Source of the DNA: Rhodopseudomonas boonkerdii
GTDB taxonomy: Bacteria; Pseudomonadota; Alphaproteobacteria; Rhizobiales; Xanthobacteraceae
NCBI RefSeq assembly: GCF_021184025.1
Contig: NZ_CP036537.1
Location: 5,361,001 to 5,425,000 of the forward strand
Direction of reading: 5' to 3'
Length of the DNA: 64,000 nucleotides
The translations under genes were made by a program, and so were the position numbers. Positions within the stretch are counted from its first letter, which is position 1. Each line of letters opens with the position of its first letter. The notes beneath the pieces are model-generated. The model was not told the DNA's origin. It saw nothing but the letters and a program-made list of their open reading frames with translations, and did no database searches. Shown in pieces: positions 43,375 to 52,666 of the stretch.

Positions 43375-44151
43375 ATGACCGGTCCCCGCTCCACTTTCCT
43401 TGTCGCCGCTGCGCTTGCGACGCTCACCGTCGGGCCGGCTTCCGCCGCCGGTGCCGAGGCGCTGCTGCCGGCAAACCTCTCCCCCTGGGGCATGTTCCAG
43501 AATGCCGATATCGTGGTGAAGGCCGTGATGATCGGCCTCGCCTGCGCCTCGCTCGTCACCTGGACCGTGTGGCTTGCGAAGACCATCGAGCTGCGCCGCG
43601 AGACGAGCCTCGCCAATCGCCGTCTCGAAATGCTGGAAAGCGATACCTCGCTGCGGCAAGTCGAACGCGAAAGCGCCGACGCCCGCGACGCCGTCGCGCA
43701 ATTGATCCACACAGCCGTGCGCGAGACCGAACTCTCGCATGGCATCTTCGATGACGGCTTCAAGGAACGCATCGCACTCCGGCTGGAGCGTGTCGAAGGC
43801 GCGATGGCGCGGCGTATCGCCCGCGGCACCGGCATCGTCGCCACCATCGGCTCGACGTCGCCCTTTATCGGGCTGTTCGGCACCGTCTGGGGCATCATGA
43901 ATGCCTTCATCGGCATCGCCGAGACCAAGACCACTAATCTTGCCGTCGTCGCGCCCGGCATCGCGGAAGCGCTGCTGGCCACCGCGCTCGGCCTCGTCGC
44001 AGCGATCCCTGCGGTCATGATCTACAACGCGCTGGTGCGCAGCATCACCGGCTATCGCGCATTGCTCGGCGATGCCTCGGCCCAAGTGATGCTGCTGATC
44101 AGCCGCGACCACAGCCGCCGCGGCATGCCGATGGCGCGGGCAGCAGAGTAA
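43375..44151 (+). CDS. exbB: TonB-system energiser ExbB
   Basis: A 258-aa protein of the MotA/TolQ/ExbB family: signal-like N-terminus (about 1-25), a TM near 52-72, a cytoplasmic loop, and two TMs with GSTSPFIGLFGTVWGIMNAF and EALLATALGLVAAIPAV. Together with ExbD it uses the proton gradient to drive TonB. It lies 127 bp after the receptor gene. Confidence 0.95.
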   Translation: MTGPRSTFLVAAALATLTVGPASAAGAEALLPANLSPWGMFQNADIVVKAVMIGLACASLVTWTVWLAKTIELRRETSLANRRLEMLESDTSLRQVERESADARDAVAQLIHTAVRETELSHGIFDDGFKERIALRLERVEGAMARRIARGTGIVATIGSTSPFIGLFGTVWGIMNAFIGIAETKTTNLAVVAPGIAEALLATALGLVAAIPAVMIYNALVRSITGYRALLGDASAQVMLLISRDHSRRGMPMARAAE

Positions 44152-44161
44152 GAGCGAACCG

Positions 44162-44599
44162 ATGGGCTCACGATTGGGCGGACGTAGCGGCGCGGCAGAC
44201 GATCTCGAAGTCAATCACGAGATCAATGTCACGCCCTTCATCGATGTGATGCTGGTGTTGCTGATCATCTTCATGGTGGCAGCGCCGCTCGCGACTGTGG
44301 ACATGGGCGTCGATCTGCCGGCCTCCACTTCCGAACCGCAGCCGCGGCCGGACAAGCCTGTCTTCGTCACCGTCAAGCCGGACATGACACTCGGTATCGG
44401 TGAGGACGTAGTGCCGCGCGACGGGTTCGGCGACGCGCTCGGTGCCGCGACGAAGAACAACAGGGAGGAACGCATCTTCGTGCGCGCCGACAAGGCCGTC
44501 AGCTATGGCGAGCTCATGGCGGTGATGAACATGCTGCGCGATGCCGGCTATCTGAAGGTCGCGCTGGTCGGCCTCGACGGACGCGCCACCCCGCAATGA
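44162..44599 (+). CDS. exbD: TonB-system subunit ExbD
   Basis: A 145-aa protein with EINVTPFIDVMLVLLIIFMV, where the membrane Asp is the essential proton-coupling residue. The periplasmic domain follows. It starts ten bases after exbB and overlaps tonB by four bases. Confidence 0.95.
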   Translation: MGSRLGGRSGAADDLEVNHEINVTPFIDVMLVLLIIFMVAAPLATVDMGVDLPASTSEPQPRPDKPVFVTVKPDMTLGIGEDVVPRDGFGDALGAATKNNREERIFVRADKAVSYGELMAVMNMLRDAGYLKVALVGLDGRATPQ

Positions 44600-45432
44600 A
44601 CGCTTTCGCACTGCACCAACCCGGCGACCGCGCCGCCTTGCGCTGGGCAGGCTCGGCACTGGCGATCGTCGCCGTGCATGCCGGCCTGATCGCGGCCGGC
44701 GTCGCGCTGTATCAGAACCACGCGCCGCCAGGCGCCGCCGAAACGACGATCATGATCGACATGTCGCCGGTCTCGGCGGCACCGGAAACGCCGCCGCAGG
44801 ACGTTGCGCCGGGACCGGAAATGCAGCAGGCCGATGAGCCTTCGGCACCGCCGCCCGAGCCGCAGACCCGGCAGCAGGTGGAAGAACAGATCCCGCCGTC
44901 TCCGCCGATGGAAAAAGCGGAGGTCGCTGCGCCGCACGAACAGAAGGTCGAACCGCCGCCACCTGAACCCGAGGTGGCGCCGGAGCCACCAAAACCGACG
45001 CCGGTGAAGCCCAAGTCCGTTCGGGCCGAAGTGAAGAAGAAGCCGAACGACACCAAGGCCGCGCCGCGCACCACTGCGCCGCAACGCGCCGAGCACGTCG
45101 CGCCGACGACGTCGGCCGCCATGGCCGGTGCCTCGCGCGCCGCGATCGCGAGCTACAACCAGCTCGTTCAGGCGCATGTGCAGCGTTTCAAACAATATCC
45201 GTCCGGCGCGCGCAGCGGGCAGGCCGGCAAGGTCCGCACCGTGGTGGCGTTTACCCTGAGCCGATCCGGCAACGTGCTGTCCGTGCGGTCGATCGGCTCG
45301 TCGGGTAATCCCGCGTTCGATGCGGAAACCGTAGCGACGGTGCGCCGCGCGCAGCCCTTCCCACCGTTCCCGGCCGAGATGGCGCTGTCGAGCCAGTCCT
45401 TCACGCTACCGCTGTCCTACGATTTGCGGTGA
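44596..45432 (+). CDS. tonB: Energy transducer TonB
   Basis: A 278-aa TonB: one membrane segment (about 16-38), a long Pro/Glu/Lys-rich periplasmic spacer (about 55-165) and a C-terminal TonB domain with YNQLVQAHVQRFKQYPSGAR, FTLSRSGNVLSVRSIGSSG and PFPPFP. It transmits energy to the receptor encoded upstream. It ends 14 bp from the convergent binding-protein gene. Confidence 0.9.
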   Translation: MNAFALHQPGDRAALRWAGSALAIVAVHAGLIAAGVALYQNHAPPGAAETTIMIDMSPVSAAPETPPQDVAPGPEMQQADEPSAPPPEPQTRQQVEEQIPPSPPMEKAEVAAPHEQKVEPPPPEPEVAPEPPKPTPVKPKSVRAEVKKKPNDTKAAPRTTAPQRAEHVAPTTSAAMAGASRAAIASYNQLVQAHVQRFKQYPSGARSGQAGKVRTVVAFTLSRSGNVLSVRSIGSSGNPAFDAETVATVRRAQPFPPFPAEMALSSQSFTLPLSYDLR

Positions 45433-45445
45433 AGCCTCTTCGCTG

Positions 45446-46771
45446 TCATTGCGCCGGATTCGCCCGCTCGAATTGCCGCAGCAACCTGTTGCCGCGCTCC
45501 ACCGCCGTATCGAGTGCCTGCTGCGCCGACTTCTTTCCGGCAAAGGCGGCTTCGAGCTCATCCTCGATGGCATCGCGGATCAAGGTGAAGGAACCGAGCC
45601 GCAATCCGGTCGAATTCTCCGTCGGCGGTTTCAGCGTGATCTGCTCGATCGATTTCTCGGTGCCGGGATTGCGCAGATAGAAACCTTGCGCCTTCGTCAA
45701 CTCGTAAGCCGCGCGTGTGCTTGGAAGATAACCCGTGTTCTGATGCCACGCCGCCTGAATGTCCGGCTGCGACAGGAACGCGAAGAACCGCGCGACGCCC
45801 TTGTATTCGTCGCGCGGACGATCGCGCAACACCCACAGCGTGGCGCCGCCGATCATCGAGTTCTGCGGCGCACCGGCGACGTCCGGCCAGTATGGCAACA
45901 TGCCATAACCGACATCGAATTTCGCATTGGCAAGAATATCGGCGCGTGTGCCGGAAGAGCCCAGAAAAATCCCGCACTCGCTCTTCTGGAAGCGCGGCTC
46001 CGCCGCAGTCGCCCGACCGCTATAGTCGAACACCTTGGTCTTCTGCCATTCGGCGAGCTGCGCGATATGACGTATCATGATCGGATTGTTGAAGGTCAGC
46101 TCGGCATCAAGGCCGCCGAGGCCGTTCGATCGGGTCGCCAGCGGAATGTTATGAAAGGCCGAAAAATTCTCCACATTGATCCACGATGGCCATGCCGTGG
46201 TGAAGCCGCATGGCGTTCCGGCGGCGCGCAGCCGCTGCGCCATCGCGCCAAGCTCGGGCCAGGTCTTCGGCGGTTCATCGGGATTGAGGCCGGCGGCACG
46301 AAACAGATCCTTGTTGTAGTACAGAATCGGCGTCGAGGCATTGAACGGGAACGACAGCATGTTGCCGGCCGTATCGGTGTAATAGCCGGTGATCGCCGGC
46401 AGGTAGGCCGAAGGGGTAAATGTCTCGGCCTGGTCGCGCATCAGCTCATAGACCGGATAGGTCGCGCCCTTGGCGGCCGTCATGGTCGCGGTGGCGATCT
46501 CGTTCACCTGCACGATGGCCGGCTGGCTGCGGGAGCGGAAGGCGAAGATCGCCGCTGTCACCGTTTCCGTATAATTTCCCTTATAAATCGGGACGATACG
46601 GAAACCGCTCTGGGTGGCATTGAAATCGGCCGCCAGTTTCTCGACCTGCCGTCCCAGTTGCCCGGACATGGCATGCCACCATTGCACTTCGACGACCGCC
46701 CGCGCCGGAGCCGTCGCCAGCAGGAGCGCCGTGACGAGCGCACAACATCCGGGCGCCAGTTTCCGCATCAT
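45446..46771 (-). CDS. UgpB-like ABC transporter solute-binding protein (orphan)
   Basis: A 441-aa extracellular solute-binding protein, family 1. The signal peptide (ALVTALLLATAPARA) precedes VEVQWWHAMSGQLGRQVEKL, the UgpB-type opening. Further matches are FPFNASTPILYYNKDLFRAA and FLGSSGTRADILANAKFDVG. It probably binds sn-glycerol-3-phosphate or glycerophosphodiesters. No ugpA, ugpE or ugpC lies next to it. The frame extends upstream to 47,377, but the signal peptide sets the start at 46771 or 46768. Confidence 0.8.
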   Translation of the reverse strand: MMRKLAPGCCALVTALLLATAPARAVVEVQWWHAMSGQLGRQVEKLAADFNATQSGFRIVPIYKGNYTETVTAAIFAFRSRSQPAIVQVNEIATATMTAAKGATYPVYELMRDQAETFTPSAYLPAITGYYTDTAGNMLSFPFNASTPILYYNKDLFRAAGLNPDEPPKTWPELGAMAQRLRAAGTPCGFTTAWPSWINVENFSAFHNIPLATRSNGLGGLDAELTFNNPIMIRHIAQLAEWQKTKVFDYSGRATAAEPRFQKSECGIFLGSSGTRADILANAKFDVGYGMLPYWPDVAGAPQNSMIGGATLWVLRDRPRDEYKGVARFFAFLSQPDIQAAWHQNTGYLPSTRAAYELTKAQGFYLRNPGTEKSIEQITLKPPTENSTGLRLGSFTLIRDAIEDELEAAFAGKKSAQQALDTAVERGNRLLRQFERANPAQ

Positions 46772-46880
46772 CCAAGCCTGCCCTCTTGCAGTGCCGATCG
46801 GGACCGGCGTGTCATCAGTCCGTCGCCGGAAGGCCTCGCCCTTCAGCGACACACGAAAATGACGTTTTCGATAAGATTCT

Positions 46881-46930
46881 AGAGCACGATCCCGATAAGT
46901 GGATATCGGTTTCCGGACAAGATCATGCTT
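46881..46930. repeat. Dispersed intergenic repeat (GATC-type, Rhizobiales)
   Basis: AGAGCACGATCCCGATAAG... ending in GACAAGATCATGCT is a diverged copy of a short palindromic repeat common in Bradyrhizobiaceae intergenic DNA. A related copy is near 63705-63765. Confidence 0.5.
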
Positions 46931-47041
46931 CCGTGAAGAAAGCCCCGGAACCGGCCGGCTGCAAGCAGATTCATCATGACGCCGCAGGACTGTGTTGAAT
47001 TCCGATGCCTTTCGGTTCAATCGCCAGTATAGCTGCAGGGC

Positions 47042-49168
47042 TTGGATAGACCTTGTTCGCCAGTTGAACCTTTCCCAAAGCCAGATGACACACTCGTGGT
47101 GACAAGCCCGCATCGTGAAGTATCCGAGGGTCAGGAAGGGCTGGCGGCACAAGGCCGAACCGGCATTGTGGGACTTGTGCGCGCGATTCCGATCCGCTGG
47201 CGCATTCTCTCTATCGCGGCGCTGAATTCCGCTGTGGTCCTCGTCCTCGCCGGCCTGATCTGGAGCGGCTCGCGCGTGCTCTCCTCGGCCTGGGAGGATG
47301 TCCGGCAGGTGCGACAATCCGATCAGGTGCTTGCGCTGCTGGAAAGCGAGACCGGCCGGCTGCAGAACCTGATCCATCGTTACATCAACCAGCCGAGCCC
47401 GGAACTCTTTGCCGAGATTCTGCTGCTGCGCGAAGCGGTGCTTGGCACGCTGAACACCCGCGCGTCCACGGATCCGATGATTTCGGGGTCAGTGGCGGAA
47501 CTGGAGCGCGTGACGGAGCGCTTCCTCAGCGGCTTCGGTGAGCTCCGGACGTTGCAAAGCACCATCGCCAAGACTTACGAAGACCAGGTGCTCGGGCCCG
47601 CCAAGGACATGGCAGGGCTCTATTCCATCATAGAAGGCGCCACCGGCCAGCGCGATGCCCTGATCTGGCCGGCACTCGGCAAATCCCGCGAAGCCTTCAC
47701 GGCGATGCTGGTGGCAGCGAATTCCTATTATCTCTCGCTTGCCTCGGCCTCGGCGGAGGAAGCCCGCCGCAACACCGAGATGATCGAACGCACCATTCCG
47801 GTCATGACCGACCTCGCCGACAACGACCTGCAGCGTATCGCGTTGCAGCGCCTGAAAGGGAGCGCCAGCGCGTTGCGCGACGGTCTCACGAAACTGTCGG
47901 AACAACTGTCCAGCCGCACCGATCTGCTCCGCAATTCCATCGATGCCAGCCAAGCTGAAACCATCGCCGCCATCGACGGGTTGTCGGTGAAGATGCGCCA
48001 GCGCGAACAAAGCGCGCAGACCACCTTCGCCCGTACGCTGGCGGCCATCTCGCGCAACGTGATGGTGATTGCCGGCGCCTTTCTCGGTATCATTCTCACC
48101 GCAGGCATCATCATCACGCTCAGCATCCGCATGCCGCTGCGGCAGATCATGACCTCGATGCGGGCGATTACCTCGGGCGACCTCGATCGCAAGGTGCAGG
48201 GCACCACGGCCACCGACGAGATCGCCGCCATGGCGCGGGCGGTCGAAGTCTTTCGCCAGAACGCCATTGCCAAGCGCGACGCCGAAAACGAGCTGCGTGC
48301 GGCCAAGGAAAAGGCCGAGAGCGCATTGCTCGAACTCAATACGGCCCAGCAGAACCTGATCGACGCGGAACGGCTCGCCGCGCTCGGCGGCCTCGTCGCT
48401 GGCGTGGCCCATGAGGTCAACAACCCGATCGGCATCAGCCTGACGGTGGCATCGAGCTTCGCACGTCGCGCCGAGATGTTCGACGCGGAACTCCGCTCGA
48501 AATCACCGCTGAAACGCTCGCAGCTCGAAGATTTCGTCAGGACGTCGCAAGACGCCGCGCAGCAACTGGTCGCCAATCTGCATCGCGCCGGCGACCTCAT
48601 TCAGTCCTTCAAGCAGGTGGCGGTCGACCGTTCCCATGCCGAACGCCGCCAGTTCAACCTCGGCGAGGCCACCGACCAGATCATCGCCAGCCTGCGGCCG
48701 GTGCTGAAGAAGGCGCCGATCACAATTTCCGTGGACGTGCCCGATGGTCTCCTGGTCGACGGCTATCCCGGCTCCTACGGCCAGATCCTGACCAACCTGT
48801 TCCTGAACGCCGCCAACCATGCGTTCCCAGGCGGGCAGCCGGGAGCGATTTCGATCACGGCCAAGCCGCGCGGCGCCGACGACATAGAGATCAGTTTTAC
48901 GGACAATGGTGTCGGTATGAGCCCTGAAGTACAACGGCAGGCGTTCGATCCGTTCTTTACCACGCGCCGCAATGACGGGGGCACCGGCCTCGGACTGCAT
49001 ATTGTCTATAACCTGGTCACCCAGCAGCTGGGCGGCCGCATGATGCTGGAGTCCCGCCCGGGACAAGGCACGACATTTCGCATTATCATGCCGCGGACTG
49101 CCACCGGCGTCGCTGGCTCATTCGACGGAACGATGCAATGGCCGACCAGGACGATGTCCTCTACCTGA
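47042..49168 (+). CDS. Membrane sensor histidine kinase
   Basis: A protein of up to 708 aa. TM1 (about 55-76) and TM2 (about 338-360) flank a 260-residue helical sensor region; HAMP follows (RMPLRQIMTSMRAITSGDLDR). The kinase core has LAALGGLVAGVAHEVNNPIG with the phospho-His, the N box NLFLNAANHAF and G boxes DNGVGM and GGTGLGLHIVYN. The start is unclear: TTG 47042 or GTG near 47096-47099. Its end overlaps the next kinase gene by 31 bp, so the two and the following regulator form one operon. Confidence 0.85.
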   Translation: MDRPCSPVEPFPKPDDTLVVTSPHREVSEGQEGLAAQGRTGIVGLVRAIPIRWRILSIAALNSAVVLVLAGLIWSGSRVLSSAWEDVRQVRQSDQVLALLESETGRLQNLIHRYINQPSPELFAEILLLREAVLGTLNTRASTDPMISGSVAELERVTERFLSGFGELRTLQSTIAKTYEDQVLGPAKDMAGLYSIIEGATGQRDALIWPALGKSREAFTAMLVAANSYYLSLASASAEEARRNTEMIERTIPVMTDLADNDLQRIALQRLKGSASALRDGLTKLSEQLSSRTDLLRNSIDASQAETIAAIDGLSVKMRQREQSAQTTFARTLAAISRNVMVIAGAFLGIILTAGIIITLSIRMPLRQIMTSMRAITSGDLDRKVQGTTATDEIAAMARAVEVFRQNAIAKRDAENELRAAKEKAESALLELNTAQQNLIDAERLAALGGLVAGVAHEVNNPIGISLTVASSFARRAEMFDAELRSKSPLKRSQLEDFVRTSQDAAQQLVANLHRAGDLIQSFKQVAVDRSHAERRQFNLGEATDQIIASLRPVLKKAPITISVDVPDGLLVDGYPGSYGQILTNLFLNAANHAFPGGQPGAISITAKPRGADDIEISFTDNGVGMSPEVQRQAFDPFFTTRRNDGGTGLGLHIVYNLVTQQLGGRMMLESRPGQGTTFRIIMPRTATGVAGSFDGTMQWPTRTMSST

Positions 49169-50892
49169 TCGAAGACGACGGCGAGGCTCCGAGCGAGCCT
49201 CATGCCCGCAGATGGAAGATCGCCGTCATCGACGACGATCAGGCGGTGCATGAGGGCACGCGCTTTGCGCTCAGCGACTATACGCTGAACGGGCAGACAT
49301 TGGAGATCCTCTCCGCCTATTCAGCCGCCGAAGGCCGCGAGCTGATGCGCCAGCATCCCGATGTCGCCGCCGTGCTGCTCGACGTCATTATGGAGACCGA
49401 CGATGCCGGCCTCGCCCTCGTCGAATATATCCGCAACGAGCTGCGCAACGAGACCGTCCGCATCATCCTGCGCACGGGCCAGCCCGGCCAGGCGCCGGAA
49501 CGCCGCGTCATCGTCGACTACGACATCAACGACTACAAGGCGAAGACCGAACTCACCGCCGACAAGCTGTTCACTTCGCTGACCGCAGCGCTGCGCAGCT
49601 ATCAGCAGCTCGAACGCATGGTCCAGACGCGGCGCGGACTCGAAATCATTCTCGATGCCGCCTCCACGCTGTACGACTTCCGCTCCATGCAGCGGCTTGC
49701 CGAAGGCGTACTGACCCAGATCGCCTCGCTGCTCAATGTGGATTGCGCAGGAATTCTCGTCCTGCGCGACGGCGGCGGAGTTCAGCAAGATTTTGCCGTG
49801 CTGGCGGGCTCCGGCTGCTACAGCCGCTTCATCGGCTGTCCGACGCCGGACTCGCTGGATTCCGATCTGCGTCAGATGGTGGAAGATGCCTTCCGTCGCC
49901 GCAAGCACGACTTCAACGATCACCGCACGGTGCTCTATGTGCGCACAGGCTCGGGCCGCGAGGTCGTCGTGCTGCTGCAGGCCGAGCGTGAGCTGTCCGA
50001 GACCGACCGCTCGCTGGTCGAGATTTTCGGCAGCCGGCTTTCGATCGCTTTCGACAACGTGATCCTCTATCAGCAGCTTCAGGCCGCCAATACCCAGCTG
50101 GAAGATCGCGTCACCCAGCGTACCCGCGCGCTGATGCAGGCCAATCGCCGCCTCTCGACCCAATGGCTGCGGCTGCAGCGCGCCAACGGCTTCAAGAACG
50201 AGATTCTCGGCACTGTCGCCCACGACCTGAAGAATCCACTCGGCGTCATTCTCGGCCGCACCGAGATGTTGACCGAACTGATCGCCGCCGGCTCGGCCAA
50301 GGAAAACGTCGCCACGCAGATCGACCATATCCGCGACGCCACCAAGCGCCTCACCGCCATGGTAGATCACCTGATCTCCGATGCGATCGCCGATGCCTTC
50401 GACATTACCATCCGCCGCGAGCCGGTCGATCTGTCGGCACTGGTCAGCGACGTCGCGGAGGCCAATCGTCCGTCCGCGGTCAACAAGCAGCAGCAAATCG
50501 CGGTGTCATCGCCCGGCCATTCCGATCTCACCATGTGCGATGCAGACCGCATGCGCGAGGCGATCGACAATCTCGTCAGCAACGCCATCAAATATTCGCC
50601 GATTGGCGGCAAGATCGATATTGTCGTCAATGGCGATGCCGATCGTGTCCGCATCAGCGTCAGCGATCAAGGCGCCGGTCTTTCGCCGGAAGATCTCGAC
50701 CGCCTGTTCGGCCGCTTCCAGCGGCTCTCCGCCAAGCCGACCGGCGGTGAAAGCTCGACCGGTCTTGGCCTCTCCATCGTCAAACGCATCGTGGACATGC
50801 ATGGCGGCGAAGTGACTGCCGACAGTGCCGGACCCGGGCAAGGCGCCACCTTCACTATCACGCTGCCGGCGGCGATCGAGGCCCGGCCATGA
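49138..50892 (+). CDS. Hybrid REC-DUF3369-histidine kinase
   Basis: A 584-aa soluble protein. An N-terminal receiver (IAVIDDDQAVHEGTRFAL; phospho-Asp in VLLDVIMETDD) is followed by a DUF3369 sensor domain, a coiled coil (LEDRVTQRTRALMQ), HisKA with GTVAHDLKNPLG and an ATPase domain (DNLVSNAIKYSP, GLGLSIVKRIV). It could receive phosphate from the membrane kinase and relay it. It overlaps both neighbours (31 and 4 bp). Confidence 0.9.
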   Translation: MADQDDVLYLIEDDGEAPSEPHARRWKIAVIDDDQAVHEGTRFALSDYTLNGQTLEILSAYSAAEGRELMRQHPDVAAVLLDVIMETDDAGLALVEYIRNELRNETVRIILRTGQPGQAPERRVIVDYDINDYKAKTELTADKLFTSLTAALRSYQQLERMVQTRRGLEIILDAASTLYDFRSMQRLAEGVLTQIASLLNVDCAGILVLRDGGGVQQDFAVLAGSGCYSRFIGCPTPDSLDSDLRQMVEDAFRRRKHDFNDHRTVLYVRTGSGREVVVLLQAERELSETDRSLVEIFGSRLSIAFDNVILYQQLQAANTQLEDRVTQRTRALMQANRRLSTQWLRLQRANGFKNEILGTVAHDLKNPLGVILGRTEMLTELIAAGSAKENVATQIDHIRDATKRLTAMVDHLISDAIADAFDITIRREPVDLSALVSDVAEANRPSAVNKQQQIAVSSPGHSDLTMCDADRMREAIDNLVSNAIKYSPIGGKIDIVVNGDADRVRISVSDQGAGLSPEDLDRLFGRFQRLSAKPTGGESSTGLGLSIVKRIVDMHGGEVTADSAGPGQGATFTITLPAAIEARP

Positions 50893-51623
50893 GCACGAGC
50901 CCGCATATCGTCGTCGTAGACGACGAAGCGCCTGCCCGCGAGATGGTCGGCGATTATCTGAAGATGCACGGCTTCACTGTCACGCTATGCGACGGCGGCA
51001 AGAGCCTGCGCGGCGAGATCGAAACCCGGTTGCCGGATCTCGTGGTGCTCGACCTCAACATGCCCGAAGAAGACGGACTCTCGATCATCCGCGATCTCAA
51101 GAGCCGCACCAACGTGCCGGTGATCATGCTCACGGCGACCGCAAGCCCCATCGATCGGGTCGTCGGCCTCGAACTCGGCGCCGACGACTACATTGCAAAG
51201 CCCTGTGAACTGCGCGAGTTGATGGCACGCATTCGCTCGGTGCTGCGCCGAAGCGTGGCCTCACAGAAGGCAGCGGAGGCTGCGCCGGCCGCGAAGTCGA
51301 GGGATCATCTCGTCCGCTTCGGAACCAAATGGCTCGATCTCGAAGCCCAGGCACTGCGCGACGAGGAGGGTAACGAACATCCACTCACCGCCTCCGAATT
51401 CGGCCTGCTGAAAGTGTTCGCGGCCAATCCGAAGCGTGTGCTGTCGCGCGAGCGGCTGCTCGAACTCGCCAATGCGAGGGATGCTGAAGCCTTCGACCGC
51501 GCCGTGGACCTCCGCATCATGCGCATCCGTCGCAAGATCGAGCCCGATCCGGCGAAACCAGCCGTGATCCGCACCATCCGCGGCGGTGGCTACCTGTTCT
51601 CACCCGCCGGCGAAAAGGCCTGA
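50889..51623 (+). CDS. OmpR-family response regulator
   Basis: A 244-aa regulator: receiver with IVVVDDEAPAREMV and phospho-Asp in LVVLDLNMPEEDG, Lys in DDYIAKPCELRELM, then a winged-helix trans_reg_C domain ending RTIRGGGYLFSP. It is the DNA-binding output of the three-gene phosphorelay. Its ATG overlaps the stop of the hybrid kinase. Confidence 0.95.
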   Translation: MSTSPHIVVVDDEAPAREMVGDYLKMHGFTVTLCDGGKSLRGEIETRLPDLVVLDLNMPEEDGLSIIRDLKSRTNVPVIMLTATASPIDRVVGLELGADDYIAKPCELRELMARIRSVLRRSVASQKAAEAAPAAKSRDHLVRFGTKWLDLEAQALRDEEGNEHPLTASEFGLLKVFAANPKRVLSRERLLELANARDAEAFDRAVDLRIMRIRRKIEPDPAKPAVIRTIRGGGYLFSPAGEKA

Positions 51624-51714
51624 CATTTCTCCCCGACCCTCCCGCTTGCAGAGGGAGGGGACAACGCCGCGATCACCGCATCCATCTGAAATCATTGAAT
51701 TTTTGTCCCCGAAT

Positions 51715-51741
51715 GTTTCGTCGCCCGAGCCGCGACGAAAC
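51715..51741. promoter_or_regulatory. Perfect 10-bp dyad upstream of the ECF sigma gene
   Basis: GTTTCGTCGC / GCGACGAAAC with a 7-bp centre. A second, similar dyad (GAAACG...CGTTTC, near 51820-51845) overlaps the leader of the sigma gene. Both could be control sites; the first might also be a terminator of the preceding operon. Confidence 0.4.
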
Positions 51742-51859
51742 AAAACTCCCCTGTCACGAAACCATTTTCCGCTTTTCAAGCCGCCATTCTGAAACCGGCG
51801 ATCCTTAACAACTGGCCTTAACGAAACGCCCGTCACCGACGTTTCATTGGGAGCCAGCC

Positions 51860-52471
51860 ATGTCGAACGTCATCGCCATCAACCCCGCCGGCCGCCAGGG
51901 AATCATCACCGCCCGCACCACCACGGACGAGATGCTGCTGGAACGGATTGTCGAAGGCGACCGCAGCGCGATGCATACACTCTATGCCCGGCATAATGTG
52001 CGGGTCTACCGCTTCGTGCTGCGCATGCTGCGCGATGTCGCCGCGACGGAAGATCTGGTCAGCCAGGTGTTCCTCGATGTGTGGCGCACCGCCAGCCAGT
52101 TCGAAGGCCGTTCCCAGGTCTCCACCTGGCTGTTGTCGATCGCGCGCTTCAAGGCGCTCACCGCACTGCGGCAGCGCAAATACGAAGACATCGATCAGGA
52201 CGAGGTGATGGGTGTTGCCGACAGCGCCGACACGCCGGAAGCTTCACTGGATCGCAGCCGCACCAACGAGATCCTGCGGGCCTGCGTGGCCAAACTTTCG
52301 CCGGCGCACCGCGAGATCGTCAACCTCGTCTACTATCATGAGAAGTCGGTGGATGAAGTCGCCGGGATCGTCGGCATTCCTGCCTCCACCGTGAAGACGC
52401 GCATGTTCTACGCCCGCAAGCAGCTCGCCGACCTCTTGAAGAATGCCGGGATCGACAGCCTTGCTGCCTAA
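51860..52471 (+). CDS. ECF-type RNA polymerase sigma factor
   Basis: A 203-aa sigma-70 family factor. Region 2 has MHTLYARHNVRVYRFVLRM and DLVSQVFLDVWRTASQFEG; region 4 has LSPAHREIVNLVYYHEKSV and VGIPASTVKTRMFYARKQL. No anti-sigma gene lies beside it. GGGAGCCAGCC precedes the ATG. The regulon is unknown; an envelope-related L,D-transpeptidase gene follows. Confidence 0.9.
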   Translation: MSNVIAINPAGRQGIITARTTTDEMLLERIVEGDRSAMHTLYARHNVRVYRFVLRMLRDVAATEDLVSQVFLDVWRTASQFEGRSQVSTWLLSIARFKALTALRQRKYEDIDQDEVMGVADSADTPEASLDRSRTNEILRACVAKLSPAHREIVNLVYYHEKSVDEVAGIVGIPASTVKTRMFYARKQLADLLKNAGIDSLAA

Positions 52472-52666
52472 TCTGTTTCTACTCCCGACCGACAAACTTT
52501 CACACCCGGACAGGATGCCATCCTGATCCGGGTTTTCCTTTGCCGCGCCTCCATCGGACCGTCTCACCCCATAAACATGCACCGGCGCCATCGCGTGAAT
52601 TCATGGTTCACGCGCATGCGCCGCGATGCTATGCACAGATCAACCGTCAAATCGGGAGATGCCGAA

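Noticed and set aside
45449-46882. 477-codon frame antisense to the binding-protein gene
   Set aside because: Arg-rich shadow of a GC-rich gene with a clear signal peptide and family match on the other strand.
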